DNA from: Ustilago trichophora
Lineage: Eukaryota > Basidiomycota > Ustilaginomycetes > Ustilaginales > Ustilaginaceae
Direction: 5' to 3'
Assembly (NCBI GenBank): GCA_900323505.1
Contig: OOIN01000002.1
Location: 124,001-188,000 of the forward strand
Length of the DNA: 64,000 nucleotides
Shown: positions 31,068 through 41,229 of the stretch, in pieces
Numbering within the stretch: position 1 is the first letter of the stretch
Layout: each line of letters opens with the position of its first letter
Notes under the pieces: model-generated
Databases searched by the model: none
The model's input: the letters and a program-made list of their open reading frames with translations, nothing else
What the model was told of the DNA's origin: nothing
Translations under genes and position numbers: made by a program

Positions 31068-31992
31068 CTAGGACGAAGGGTTACTGGCGTACAGTAAGTA
31101 GTCAAAGTTAATGTTGGTGAACACATAAGTCTTTTCGTCCGCGGTTACGAACTCGAGCTGCTGTGGCGCGGAGAGATGGTCGTTTGGATCGCATTGCCAG
31201 GTGAGCGGGAAGTTGGTATCGGGCTGGTCGAGCGTGACCTTCACATTGGTCCACTCGTGCCTGGACGTAGATGAAAAGGTCAACACCTTCATGCCATGCT
31301 TTGGGGCATTGATGATTTCCTGGTGTTTCATCAAAAGAATCCGAAAAGGATGCGATTGCCGTCAGTAAGCGTCGCTGAAACGTGAATTTCATTGCGTTGT
31401 CGCAGAAAACTCACATTGGCGCAAGTGTTGGGAAGACCCGCCTTCCAGGAATGCAGGGAAGGCAGGAGTCTTGCACTGAAATGAACAGAAGGATTGGGGG
31501 CATTGCGAGGAATGCCGAAAGCTCTACCCGAGCCGCTGCCAAACCAATGGGACTTGTGAGTCACCTGAGCGCACGAGTTGCCTGGCATCTCATCAAAAAT
31601 TCCCCTGTTGCAGATGTTATCCTTAGCCACGTCAATCTCGCGGCAGTCCTGACCATCGTGACGCAAAACGATTCGGTGTTGGCTATCAAAGTGCGCGGAA
31701 GGGTGGTAGTGCTCTATATAGCCCAAAGTCATCCGTCAGGGAGAGACAAGTCAGTCTTCTGCTTTGAAGGCATTCCGAGGCGGATGGATCACTCACCGGA
31801 CAGGGCAATGTCAGCCCAATCCGCATTCTTGAGGTCTTGGCTGGGCGACTTGCTAGCCACATCAGCGGCAGAGAAGGCTTCGACGCTGATGATCTGGGAG
31901 TCCATGGACGCCAGCCTACAAGTCAGGGCGGCGTGTGCGCTAGGCAACAGGGCGGCGGCAACGACAAGGGCCGAGGTGGTCTTGATCAACAT
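31068..31992 (-). CDS. Secreted six-cysteine protein B (candidate effector), three exons
   Basis: Exons 31992-31797, 31713-31415 and 31319-31068 (248 residues). Introns of 83 nt (GTGAGT...TATAG, phase 1) and 95 nt (GTGAGT...ACCAG, phase 0) sit at the same places as in gene A, and the last exon is 252 nt in both. Signal peptide M-L-I-K-T-T-S-A-L-V-V-A-A-A-L-L-P-S-A-H-A. Cysteines at 25, 89, 100, 113, 163 and 208 align with those of A. Shared blocks: N-S-C-A-Q-V, N-A-P-K-H-G-M-K-V-L-T-F and V-T-L-D-Q-P-D. Outside these blocks the pair is clearly diverged. Function unknown; extracellular location expected. Confidence 0.82.
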
Positions 31993-32677
31993 TGTTTGTA
32001 GTGGAAGAATGCAGTAGAGAGATACAAAGATTGAAGTGGATGATTGGTGTCGTTGGGGCAGAAGGGTGACCAGCAAACACAGGTATTTATCCTTTTTTTT
32101 TGTGCACAAGATGAAGGATGATACAGCACCTCTCGTGGTTGCTATCGAGGAGCCGACTGGACGTTACCACCATAGTAGGGTCGCCATTCTATCTACCATG
32201 TGACTGAAAGCCACCGAAAAGGGTGGGTCTCTGGGGAGGGATGAATGCGGCCCTGACACTCTTCGGCCGTGGCTTTTTCTCTTCACCACGGAGGGTTGTC
32301 TAAAGTGCAACTTTGCCTGCGACAGTCTGTGACAGTCTCGTCAGAGCCACCCTCATCTCAACCCACGAGCACTTGTGGAGCTTCCTACTCAGCGTTGCTT
32401 ATCCCACACAAGGCTGTGCTTGTCACCGCAAACGTTGGAAATGAATTCAGTGGGAACGATGGAAATGTGGGATGTGGATAGTAGAGTACAAGATGGCAAC
32501 CGGAACAGAAAAGATGCAAAATGAGAGATGAATTACGTCGTCACAGCCTGCGTGCGTCCCCACTGTGCTAGAGGGAGCTCACGCAAATGTGGCCGTCTTT
32601 TAGGGGTGTGCCAACTAAGGGTGCGACTTGTGGTCGGCACCGCAACGCATGGACGGAATCAGGATATGGCTTTGCTT
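31993..32677. other. Upstream region of secreted gene B
   Basis: GGATAAATACC on the minus strand (about 32082-32092) lies some 90 bp before the start at 31992 and may be its TATA region. No gene recognised; the right part includes the 3' side of the FKBP gene. Confidence 0.45.
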
Positions 32678-33910
32678 CTACTTGATCTCGACAAGCTTGA
32701 CGTCAAAGATAAGAGTCGAGTTGGCGGGGATGCCGGGGAGCTTCTGGTTACCGTATGCAAGCTTGGCGGGGCAAGTGAGACGACGCTCAGCACCGACCTT
32801 CATGCCCTTGACACCCTCATCCCAGCCCTTGATGACCTCACCCTTGCCGAGCTTGAAGTAGAAAGGCTTTCCGCTGGTGCACTGGTCAAAGACCTTGCCG
32901 TTGGTGAGCTTTCCGACGTAGCGCATGCCAACTTTCTGGCCAGCCTTGCAAGCGGGACCGTTACCCTGGCTCTTCTCCTCGATGACGAGACCGGAGGGGA
33001 GCTTGGTGGTGGTCATCTGCTCAAACGAGAAAAGGTAATTTTACGTGTGAGTGGGTCAGTCATTGGTTCAAGGCGTCAACGAATTCATACAGCAGGAGCG
33101 AAAACTTACCTTGGAAGAGGGCTTCTCGGCTGTCTTCTTCTCTACGGTTTCAGACTTGGCCTTTGCTTCCTTAGGGCTCTTGGTCTGCTTCTCGGCCTTG
33201 GTCTCGGCGACCTTGGTCTCGGCGACCTTGGTGGGGGTAGAGGTGGCGGAGGCGGTTTCAGCCTTGATCTTCTTGACAGGCGTCTCCTTGGCAGGCTTCT
33301 CAGCGGCACGCTTCTTGGACTCAGCAACGGGAGCCTGGATGGCCTTCTTGGGCTTGGAGGTCGAAGATTCGACGAGCTCCTCGAAGCGGTCAGGGTCCTC
33401 CTCCATGTCCTCATCGTCCTCGTCATCTTCGTCGTCGAACTCGTCCGAGTCGAGGCCGTACATGTTGTCCTCGTCATCCTCGTCGTCAGAGTAGATCTCG
33501 TCGTCCGAGGGTTCCTGGTCGAAGTAGTCGGGAGGAGCAACGTAGTTGCCGACGAGGTCGACAGCGGCGTCACCGGTGATGGAGAAACCAATGAGCTCCT
33601 CCTGGCAGAACTGGAGGTCTACGACGGCGTGGTCCTTGTTGCTGGCGTTGAGGCTGCAGAGGGTGTAGACCTTCTCCTCAACCTCGTCCTCGTCAGCGGA
33701 CTCCTTGATCTCCTCGTCCTCATCCTCATCGTACTCATCCTCGAAGCCGGGGACGTGGGTGTAGTGGATCTTGACGAGAGTCTTGGTACCGGACTTGGGC
33801 TGCTCGGCGTAAGAGACGTTGGTGATCTTAAAGTCACGGGAGACGTCCATCCTGTGGACCTTGCCCGGAACGAGCTTAAGGCCGAAGAAACCGATAGGAG
33901 TGGCAGCCAT
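32678..33910 (-). CDS. Nucleolar FKBP-type peptidyl-prolyl isomerase (Fpr3/Fpr4-like)
   Basis: Exons 33910-33110 and 33016-32678, with a 93-nt intron (GTAAGT...GAGCAG, phase 0), encode 379 residues. The N-terminal about 100 residues ([10 protein letters not shown]) match the nucleoplasmin-like domain of fungal nuclear FKBPs. Long Asp/Glu runs and a Lys/Ala-rich linker with K-K-I-K-A-E follow. Exon 2 begins exactly at an internal Met and encodes a complete FKBP domain ([34 protein letters not shown]). Family role: histone-chaperone-like and prolyl isomerase functions in the nucleolus and chromatin. Good length match. Confidence 0.92.
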
Positions 33911-36520
33911 CTTGACAATACAGCAGAAGTGATGATCGAGTGATGGTCTATGGATGAGGATGGGTGGAAGTCGGGGCAAGCTGAGGGCAGAATGATGTTC
34001 AAGTCTGTGCCACTTAATTTGTTCGTGTGGAATTTTTCTTCGTGTTCGGCTTGCATTCTGGAAATTTTTGTGGATGTTGGTCTCAATTCTTCGGATCGCG
34101 GAATTGATCACATCGGGCTGTATTCGAAAAGGCGATCTGGTTCAGATTGGTGGCAGATCGGCAATTCGGGATGTGGAAGCTTGATTCTGTCCTGCTTCGG
34201 CACCGACGACCAACAATGGCGGCCACTCGAAAGATAGATTGTTACACTGCAACACTGCAACAATGGAGGTATGAACTGTGATATGTGAATCAGACGACAA
34301 ACAGAGCTCGTATGGGATCATGACACCGGTTGAACTGAGGCCAGAACATTGGACAATCAGGCAGGCTTGGTCGTGGTTTTTGCCAATCCTTGAAGATGGC
34401 TACATCTTGGACGGGCCGCATTGGCACTGACTGCCAAGGGAGTGGCTTACGATGATAAGCGAACGCACTGCAACGTCGCTTTTCCGATGCATCACACAAC
34501 AGCAACAAATTTGTCAAGATGGCCGCTGCAACGTAACTGCAGGGATGATTCGCGTGTACGAAACAACGCACACACTGTTTGCTATCTTTGGCTATGGCTT
34601 GCATTGCGAATGTACAGCTTCATAGAACACCAGCTACAGTCGAGGTGAAATTTGAGAAAGAGAGAGAGCGCGTGCTCTGTCGTGTAAGCGATGCCCTTAG
34701 GACAATACCGACCTCGCCAAAGCAAATGCAGGTTTCGGACATCGGATCGCCTACAAACTTTTTGGTCTCGACAATTTCCTCGTGCGTGCAGAAACATCTA
34801 GTGGTTACCATCCGTCGCACATGTGATCGGACAGGCAAGACGGTAGCAAGGATAGCAAGATGGTGCAACTTTCCAATCGAGTGTCGGAATACGCTTCGTG
34901 TCTCCAGAACATAAGAAAAGATGACGGCGATCAAAGTTGTCAAATGACGAAAAAGCATACTGTACATGAATCCTACGACATGGATCGACGATGCCGGCGT
35001 CCAAAAAGTCAAAAGAAAGAAAGAAAAGCAACCTCTCTTTCCCACGGCACTGCACTAAAATATCTCGACATGCGGCAGTGAGATTGTGGATCAAATCAAC
35101 TCGGACAAGGCACAAACCCGGAAAGCAGGCGGCAATCGCTGTACTGTACGACGCGCATTCTGTGCCCGGTTGCTATGGCTTTATGACGCCTCGACCTCCG
35201 GGATCTTGCAACCTTGGACCGCCAAACAAGCAACTAAGCGCCCGCTCTCTCACGGATAGTCGGATCGCGTGCTGGAAAGCCAGCATGGGCCGTGATGATG
35301 CGAAAGAGTGTGTTCTTGGCGCTCAAAGATTAGGCTCGGATGGCCTTTCATGATGGGATGGCGTATCGTACAGAAAGAAGAAAGAAAATCGCAAGTGTGC
35401 AGTTGCGAGTTGAGGGCGCAAACGCCAATTGCTCAGTAGTCTTGCCGCCATTTTGCCCACGAGACCAGATCCGCATGCCACGGAAAGGCATGTGAGAGGC
35501 TCAAAAGATAATTCAGTAAATAAATAAATAAAAAAAGGTGTGTCGATCAGCTCAGCACAGCACGGCCAGAACGCCGTTATCAAAAACAACAATCAGGGAT
35601 CCCAACTCGCCTCTGCAATGCCCAAACAGACAGATGCACCTCGATGCACTGCACCGCTTTCTTTTCATTTTTTTCATCTCTCAGTGCACCCTGTCCACAC
35701 ACACACGCAAGTCTCGCTCAACACATATCCGGTTCGCTTCGAAATGTGTGTTTCAGATGATCCAAAGTTTTCTTCGGACACCCGAGGTAGTGTCGTCTTG
35801 ACAGCCAACCACGGCCTTGACTGACCGCCCTTGTCGATCGTCTTGTGATTGAACGCCTCATTCCTTTGGTCGACGAGATCACGCCCCCGCTTTCCGACTT
35901 TGGATGAGGGCATTCCATTGGTGTTGGGCCGCACACAAATCTCTGGCGGATGCGCTCCCCTGTCGTCAGTCACTAAATTAAACAACATGGGGCCTATGGG
36001 CGCAGCATCGAATCCTATTTTTACTCGCCAGCATCCATTTCTCGAACCCTGTGTACTGTAGCTATCTTTGCATATCGTTCCCGGTTGTTATGCCTGGTTC
36101 GACCTGCAACATCGGCTGCAAACATCTCTCCCAAGCCGTTCTGCAATCTGCTCCAAGATCGTCGGCTGACTGAGGTCCCTGCGCCCCTTTTCGTTTTCCG
36201 TTGGATAGAATTGCAGGTCCTTGTCTGACTGATGTATATGATTCCCTCGCTCTCAACTTCATCCCTCATCCCCCATCTTCAGTCTTTCGTCTTTGCCATC
36301 ACCACCCTTGTCTCATCTGAGGGAAAAGGCGCCATATCCCTCACCACTGTACAAGCTGCACGACATCAACGACAAATTGGAGCTGTCATTCAACTTTTTT
36401 CTCTCTCTTTGCATAACCTCTATCGACAATCGCTCTGATATCAAGAGAGCTCTTGGACGGAGCAGAGACGCCTTGATTTCCAGCCTATCGACCACATTTC
36501 ACCTTCCGCCAGAGATCATC
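33911..36520. other. 2.6-kb gene-poor region between divergent genes
   Basis: It separates FKBP (minus) from the dehydratase-like gene (plus). Short frames are frequent but none is convincing. GTACTGTAC occurs at 35141-35149 and GTACTGTA at 36053-36060. A T/A repeat (TAAATAAATAAATAAA-like) is at about 35517-35534 and a CACACACAC run at about 35697-35705. A non-coding RNA or unusually long upstream regions are possible. Confidence 0.5.
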
Positions 36521-37915
36521 ATGTCGTCCACATATACTCGCCCACACCCATATTCGATCTTTACCCATTCCGTCGGTGCCAACTTGGCTGGTCATTCGCT
36601 CCTCTCCAAGCTCCGCGCCGTATCCGAAGCCGGATTCAATGGCATCGAGCTCTTCCAGGATGATCTTGATGCCTTCGCTACCTCGGATGAGTTTCGCCGC
36701 ATCCAGGAGCAAGGTGATGCCACCACTGTGCCCCAGCTCCAACAGAATATCTTTTCGCTTACTCCTCCCGACTCGCCCATGAATCTCAACCGGCGTTTTT
36801 CCGAGTCTTCCACCGCCAGCAACTCGTCCTCCAGCACCAGTGCTACCTCGTATACTACCGGCAATACAGCAAGTGTCGGTAAGCCTCACTTTGCCGTGGC
36901 TGGTCTCGATGATGATCTCCTGGTGCGAAACGACAAGGGAGAGCTTGTCATCGGCTTGGACGGCCTGCCCATGACATATAATGCTTGGGGCACCTGCACG
37001 GCCACCGTTTATAGGCAGGAGCTTGCTGCTGCATCATATATTGCTTCCTTCTGCGACTCGCTTGGCCTTCGCATCTATAGCCTCCAGCCCCTGAGGGACT
37101 TTGAGGGCTGGACCAAGCCTGAAGACCAGCTTCTTGCGCTGCGTCGTGCTCGCTCTCGTTTCGAGGTCATGCGTGCACTTGGCGCCGACTTGCTGCTCAT
37201 CTGCTCCAACAACCAGCATGCACCTGCCACAGTTGGCGACCTCGAGAGGATCGGTGACGACCTGGCTCAGCTTGCTCAATTTGCTGATCACTTTGGCCCT
37301 GTCCTGGTGCCTTATCGCACCAAAGCCGACGGGTCCGTGGAGCGTGAAGCCAAACCGATCAGGATCGGCTATGAAGCTCTTTCGTGGGGAGCACACGTCG
37401 ATATTTGGTCTCGTGCCTGGCAGGCTGTCAAACATGCCGATAAGTGCAATGTCGGTCTCATTCTCGATTCGTTCAACACACTGGCACGGGAGTATGCCGA
37501 CCCTTGCACCGTCACTGGCATCACGGACAAGTATGACGACCCATATGCCGAGGTCATGAAGTCGATCAACGCGCTCATCACCGTGCCTGCCGACAAGATC
37601 TTCTTCCTTCAGATCGGAGATGCTCGCAAGATGCAGACGCCTCTGGTGCCATCTCCGAACGCAGATGAGCCAAGACCGGCAAGGATGATCTGGTCTCGCG
37701 GAAACAGGCTCTTCCCCTGCGAGTACAAGGAAGGCGCGTTCCTGCCCACGAGAGAGTTTGTCAAGGCGGCTGTGAGGGACGCAGGTTACAAGGGACCGTG
37801 GAGCATCGAGGTCTTCAACAGCAGTCTCTCTGACCAAGGTGAAGCAGTTCCCGTCTCGCACGCCTGTCGTGCTCGAGCCGGTCTCGATCGTCTTGTTGAA
37901 GAGGTCTATGCCTAG
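36521..37915 (+). CDS. 3-dehydroshikimate dehydratase-like TIM-barrel protein
   Basis: 464 residues from the ATG at 36521 (CATC before ATG; the frame is open upstream but shows no homology). The barrel begins with N-L-A-G-H-S-L-L-S-K-L-R-A-V-S-E-A-G-F-N-G-I-E-L-F and continues with Y-S-L-Q-P, Y-E-A-L-S-W-G-A-H-V-D, G-L-I-L-D-S-F-N-T-L, F-F-L-Q-I-G-D-A and W-S-I-E-V-F-N. This order and spacing match the fungal quinate-pathway 3-dehydroshikimate dehydratase (qa-4/qutC type), a metal-dependent enzyme giving protocatechuate. An insert of about 110 residues (roughly 53-165), partly Ser/Thr-rich, interrupts the usual second strand region and makes the protein longer than the typical 350-380. No quinate-cluster neighbours are present, so its substrate stays open. 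Confidence 0.82.
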   Translation: MSSTYTRPHPYSIFTHSVGANLAGHSLLSKLRAVSEAGFNGIELFQDDLDAFATSDEFRRIQEQGDATTVPQLQQNIFSLTPPDSPMNLNRRFSESSTASNSSSSTSATSYTTGNTASVGKPHFAVAGLDDDLLVRNDKGELVIGLDGLPMTYNAWGTCTATVYRQELAAASYIASFCDSLGLRIYSLQPLRDFEGWTKPEDQLLALRRARSRFEVMRALGADLLLICSNNQHAPATVGDLERIGDDLAQLAQFADHFGPVLVPYRTKADGSVEREAKPIRIGYEALSWGAHVDIWSRAWQAVKHADKCNVGLILDSFNTLAREYADPCTVTGITDKYDDPYAEVMKSINALITVPADKIFFLQIGDARKMQTPLVPSPNADEPRPARMIWSRGNRLFPCEYKEGAFLPTREFVKAAVRDAGYKGPWSIEVFNSSLSDQGEAVPVSHACRARAGLDRLVEEVYA

Positions 37916-38184
37916 ACTACTCGGCTCTGTTCCTCCATACCTTCTTACATCTGGCTCGTCTAGTCTTCGTAACTTCCTTGTGGTCTGCTCGGCATCTGCA
38001 ACATCGGACAGCCATTGAGCGGCTGTCTAGCAACATACCCTTTTCTCATTGTTTGTAACTATATGCATCGTCTTGGTTTTCGCACTGGTTTCTGGTCGTT
38101 CTGTGTTTTGATTTTGGTTTTGGCCCCCTTGGTCGGGCTCTATACAATGGACACTATTCTTCATTCGCCCCAATGTGTGTGTAT

Positions 38185-40638
38185 TCATGCGCGGCTCTTG
38201 AGTAGAAGGTGCATGCCTTCTCCAACTGCTTTTGTGGATGCCAGGGTCTTTCTTGCTGCCAATTGGCCTACTTCGACGGCGGCGCTGATCATTCCGTACC
38301 ATTCTGCCGTGTGCTCGTCAACAGTCGCTGCGTCGTTTTGTGAGAGCAGATGGGACAATGTCGCCGTGAATGCGCCGGCAAAGCTATCTCCGCATCCTGT
38401 AGTGTTGACCACCTCAACTTGACCTGCTGGGATTGGATGGTGGTGAACCCTCGTCGCGTCTATTGTGACGACACCGTGTCGACCGACTTTGAGAAGCAAA
38501 TTGGAGAAAATTCCTGCTTCCACCAGAGCTTGGGCTTTTGTCAGTGTCGAGGGTTCGATGATGTTCGAAGGGATGTTTGAGGTTAAAGCTGTAGGGGATT
38601 GAGTTGAGGGCGACAGGAGACCGAAATCTACACTTGTCGCATAGATTTGTTGGAGCTCGACAGCGTTTGGCGTAGCAAAGGTTATTGGTTGTCTTTTACT
38701 GTTGCTTTTGGTGGATTTGGCAAAGTGCGAAAGGATGATGGTAGATTTGGTGACGCTGGTTGGTTCGAAGAGCGTCAGAATCTTCTTTCGCTCAGTGGTG
38801 TTATAGGCTTCGCAGGCGGTTAGAAGCTCGCCTGCTTGACAGACACCAATGTTGCCGTCGAACACAATCACCTGGGGTGCTTCCTCCTCTACTAATGCTG
38901 CCAGATCACCTTGCGACGGGGGATACAAAGCAGCCTGGCCAATATCCATATCAGCCACGCCCGAGATGAGATCTCCGGAATCGTCGAGCATCAACGAACA
39001 GACTGCCGTCCTTTCTTCTGCGTTAGCAGGGATGAACAGGCCATCTGTTCGCATACCTGCTTGTTGCATGCCTGTTCGTAGGAGCAGTCCAAAGTCATCA
39101 TTTCCATGAGGGGAGATGAGCTTGACTGGTGATGATTTGGCGTTCGGGTGATAGTAGGAGAGAACACGCGTCGCTGTCTCGGCCATGTTACGCGCCACAC
39201 CGCCGAGAGTGACCGTTACGCGGCCAGGGTATGTTGTGGCAGCCAGTTGGGAGCTGCTACCGGCAGAGCGTGTTTGAGAGGTAACGTCAACTGCTGCTGC
39301 TCCAAAGATCAAGATCCTCGCCTTGTCTAATGGTGGCTGAGAGGGGCACAAGGGGAGAGAGGGGTTACGTTCAGCACTACATTTCACACGGAGAAAGGAG
39401 TCTGGAAGTTGAAAGTGGTTGCTGGTGCGCCTCGGGCACTGGCTTTTGCCTACATACATGTGGAGATCGGGAGCAAGGAAGAGTAGAGCTTAACTCACAG
39501 TCGACTGTACACCACCAAGAGCATACGTGTTGCCAGCTTGCTGAACCTCCTTTTCGATCCTGTTGAGCTCGACCGCAACTTTTGCGGCCTTCTTTGCGTT
39601 GTTGACCACGAGCGCCCTGTTGCTCTTCTTGCTGTCCGGAATGAGCTCTGCGAGCCTCTTGAGCAGCCATGGAGTGACTTCCTTGCCCTTTTTGTCGATG
39701 CCCTGTTCAATAGATTCGCGCACCGCCTGTTCGACGCAGGCCTGGATTTTGGCACCGACCTCGTTCCACTCGGAAGGGATGGGATTGGCAAACACCTGTC
39801 CACTCTGGATGCCGAGTTGGGCGTTGGCAAAGATGGCGGATGCGGCTTGGGCGTCGCTGCCAGCATAGGGGACGTGGAGACCCGAGTTGGACGTGTAGAA
39901 TGCAGGGAATTCGCCGGTGGAGTTGAAGGTGGTGACGGAAACGCCGAATGTTTCCAGAACTTCGAGGGTGCGTGGGATATCGAGGATGGATTTGGGGCCA
40001 GAGCAGAAGACAGCGACAGGCGTGCGGCCAAGTTCTGTCAAGTCGGCAGAGACATCCATTGCTGAGTCGAGGAACAGAAGCAGGAGGGTCAGCTTTTCGA
40101 CTTCGCTCTACAATGACTAGGCAATCAAGGTGATAAGGAAGGACTTACTGGACTCAGCACCACGGTGCACTCCACCGATACCACCCGTGGCAAAGATTGG
40201 GATACTAGCCATGTGCGCCAGCACCATCGTGCCACTGACTGTGGTACCGCCAACCGTACCCTTGCCTTTGGCGAGCACATGTGCGATATCCCTACGACTT
40301 GCCTTGATAGCCTGGTTTTTACTGGGATCAATGGCGCACTGAGCCAACCTCTCTAGCTGCTGCTGATCCAATCCGACCAACGGCTTGCCGTCCAGCAAAG
40401 CGATCGTAGCTGGAACGGCGCCATTGTCGACGACGGTCTGCTCAAGCTCCTGTGCTACCTCGAGGTTGAGTGGATAGGGCAGGCCGTGTGTGATGATGGT
40501 CGACTCAAGCGCTACGACGGGAGCTCTTGTGCTGGGGGACAGTGCCGAGCGAACAGCTGGTGAGAGCGAAAGCGTAGGGTGGGGAGTACGTGTGAGCGCC
40601 TGCGCTGCTTGGCGCAACATCCGTGTCGATCGAACCAT
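38185..40638 (-). CDS. Fused pseudouridine-5'-phosphate glycosidase / pseudouridine kinase
   Basis: Three exons, 40638-40149, 40061-39499 and 39336-38185, encode 734 residues; introns of 87 nt (phase 1) and 162 nt (phase 0). The N-terminal half is PsuG: A-L-E-S-T-I-I-T-H-G-L-P-Y-P (about 42-55), G-G-T-T-V-S-G-T-M, A-T-G-G-I-G-G-V-H-R-G and D-V-S-A-D-L-T-E-L. The second half, starting at exon 3 (about residue 352), is a PfkB kinase: G-G-V-A-R-N-M-A-E, G-N-D-D-F-G and N-T-T-G-C-G-D-S-F-A-G-A-F, with the catalytic Asp in the G-C-G-D motif. Together they phosphorylate pseudouridine and split it to uracil and ribose 5-phosphate. The first 36 residues lack acidic residues and are Arg/Ser/Thr-rich, like a mitochondrial presequence. 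Confidence 0.93.
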
Positions 40639-41229
40639 TTTGTCTATGGAGGAGAAAGAGATCCTTTCTTTGATCCCCTTTTCCAAACCCCCTTATATGG
40701 TCCTTGCTGATGAGAAATGGTGAAGTGCCTTCCTTGCTCGGGAAGGAATAAAGGATTCTATCAGCCGTCGATCCGACCTTCCCCCGCGCCCCACGTTCAA
40801 AAAATTAAAAGAAGCTCAACCGTTGGTCCGGATAGCGGAAAGGAGCAACAACGGCACTTCGGTCCTTTTCCTTCCATTTTTTGGACCTTCAAAACAAATT
40901 CGCCGAGCAATCAACAACAGCACGCACGCGTTGCAAGGAAGATCGGAAGCTCGGTTTCTGCAATGTACAGTACACAGCAACAGGCTACGATTGGCTTGCA
41001 GTCTCTCTTTTGCCGGTACATGGTAGCAAGCTCCCCACACCCGGTCCCTCACCTGGAACTTTGCATAACAGCTGATTGCCGATTGAAAACGATACAGTAC
41101 AAATCACACTTTGGCTCAATTGGGCTGATCGCGGCCAAAAATGTCTAGAGCAAATGTGCCAATTGGAGTATTGAATGAAACAGAACAGGGTTGACTATTC
41201 TACCAGATGACGATCGGCACATGGGCAGA
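40639..41229. other. Spacer between pseudouridine gene and DnaJ gene
   Basis: Upstream region of the fused pseudouridine enzyme. It contains GTACAGTAC at 40965-40973 and a near copy (ATACAGTAC) at 41092-41100. No gene recognised. Confidence 0.45.
40692..40699 (-). promoter_or_regulatory. TATA-like box of the pseudouridine gene
   Basis: On the minus strand CATATAAG lies about 55 bp before the ATG at 40638. Assigned on position and sequence only. Confidence 0.4.

Noticed and set aside
32528..33943. A 471-codon plus-strand open frame across the FKBP gene
   Set aside because: It is the antisense of two real FKBP exons and their intron; its Leu/Val/Gly-rich product mirrors acidic and lysine-rich codons of the true gene, and it has no domain.
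37034..37861. A 275-codon minus-strand frame inside the dehydratase-like gene
   Set aside because: Antisense shadow with no recognisable motif.
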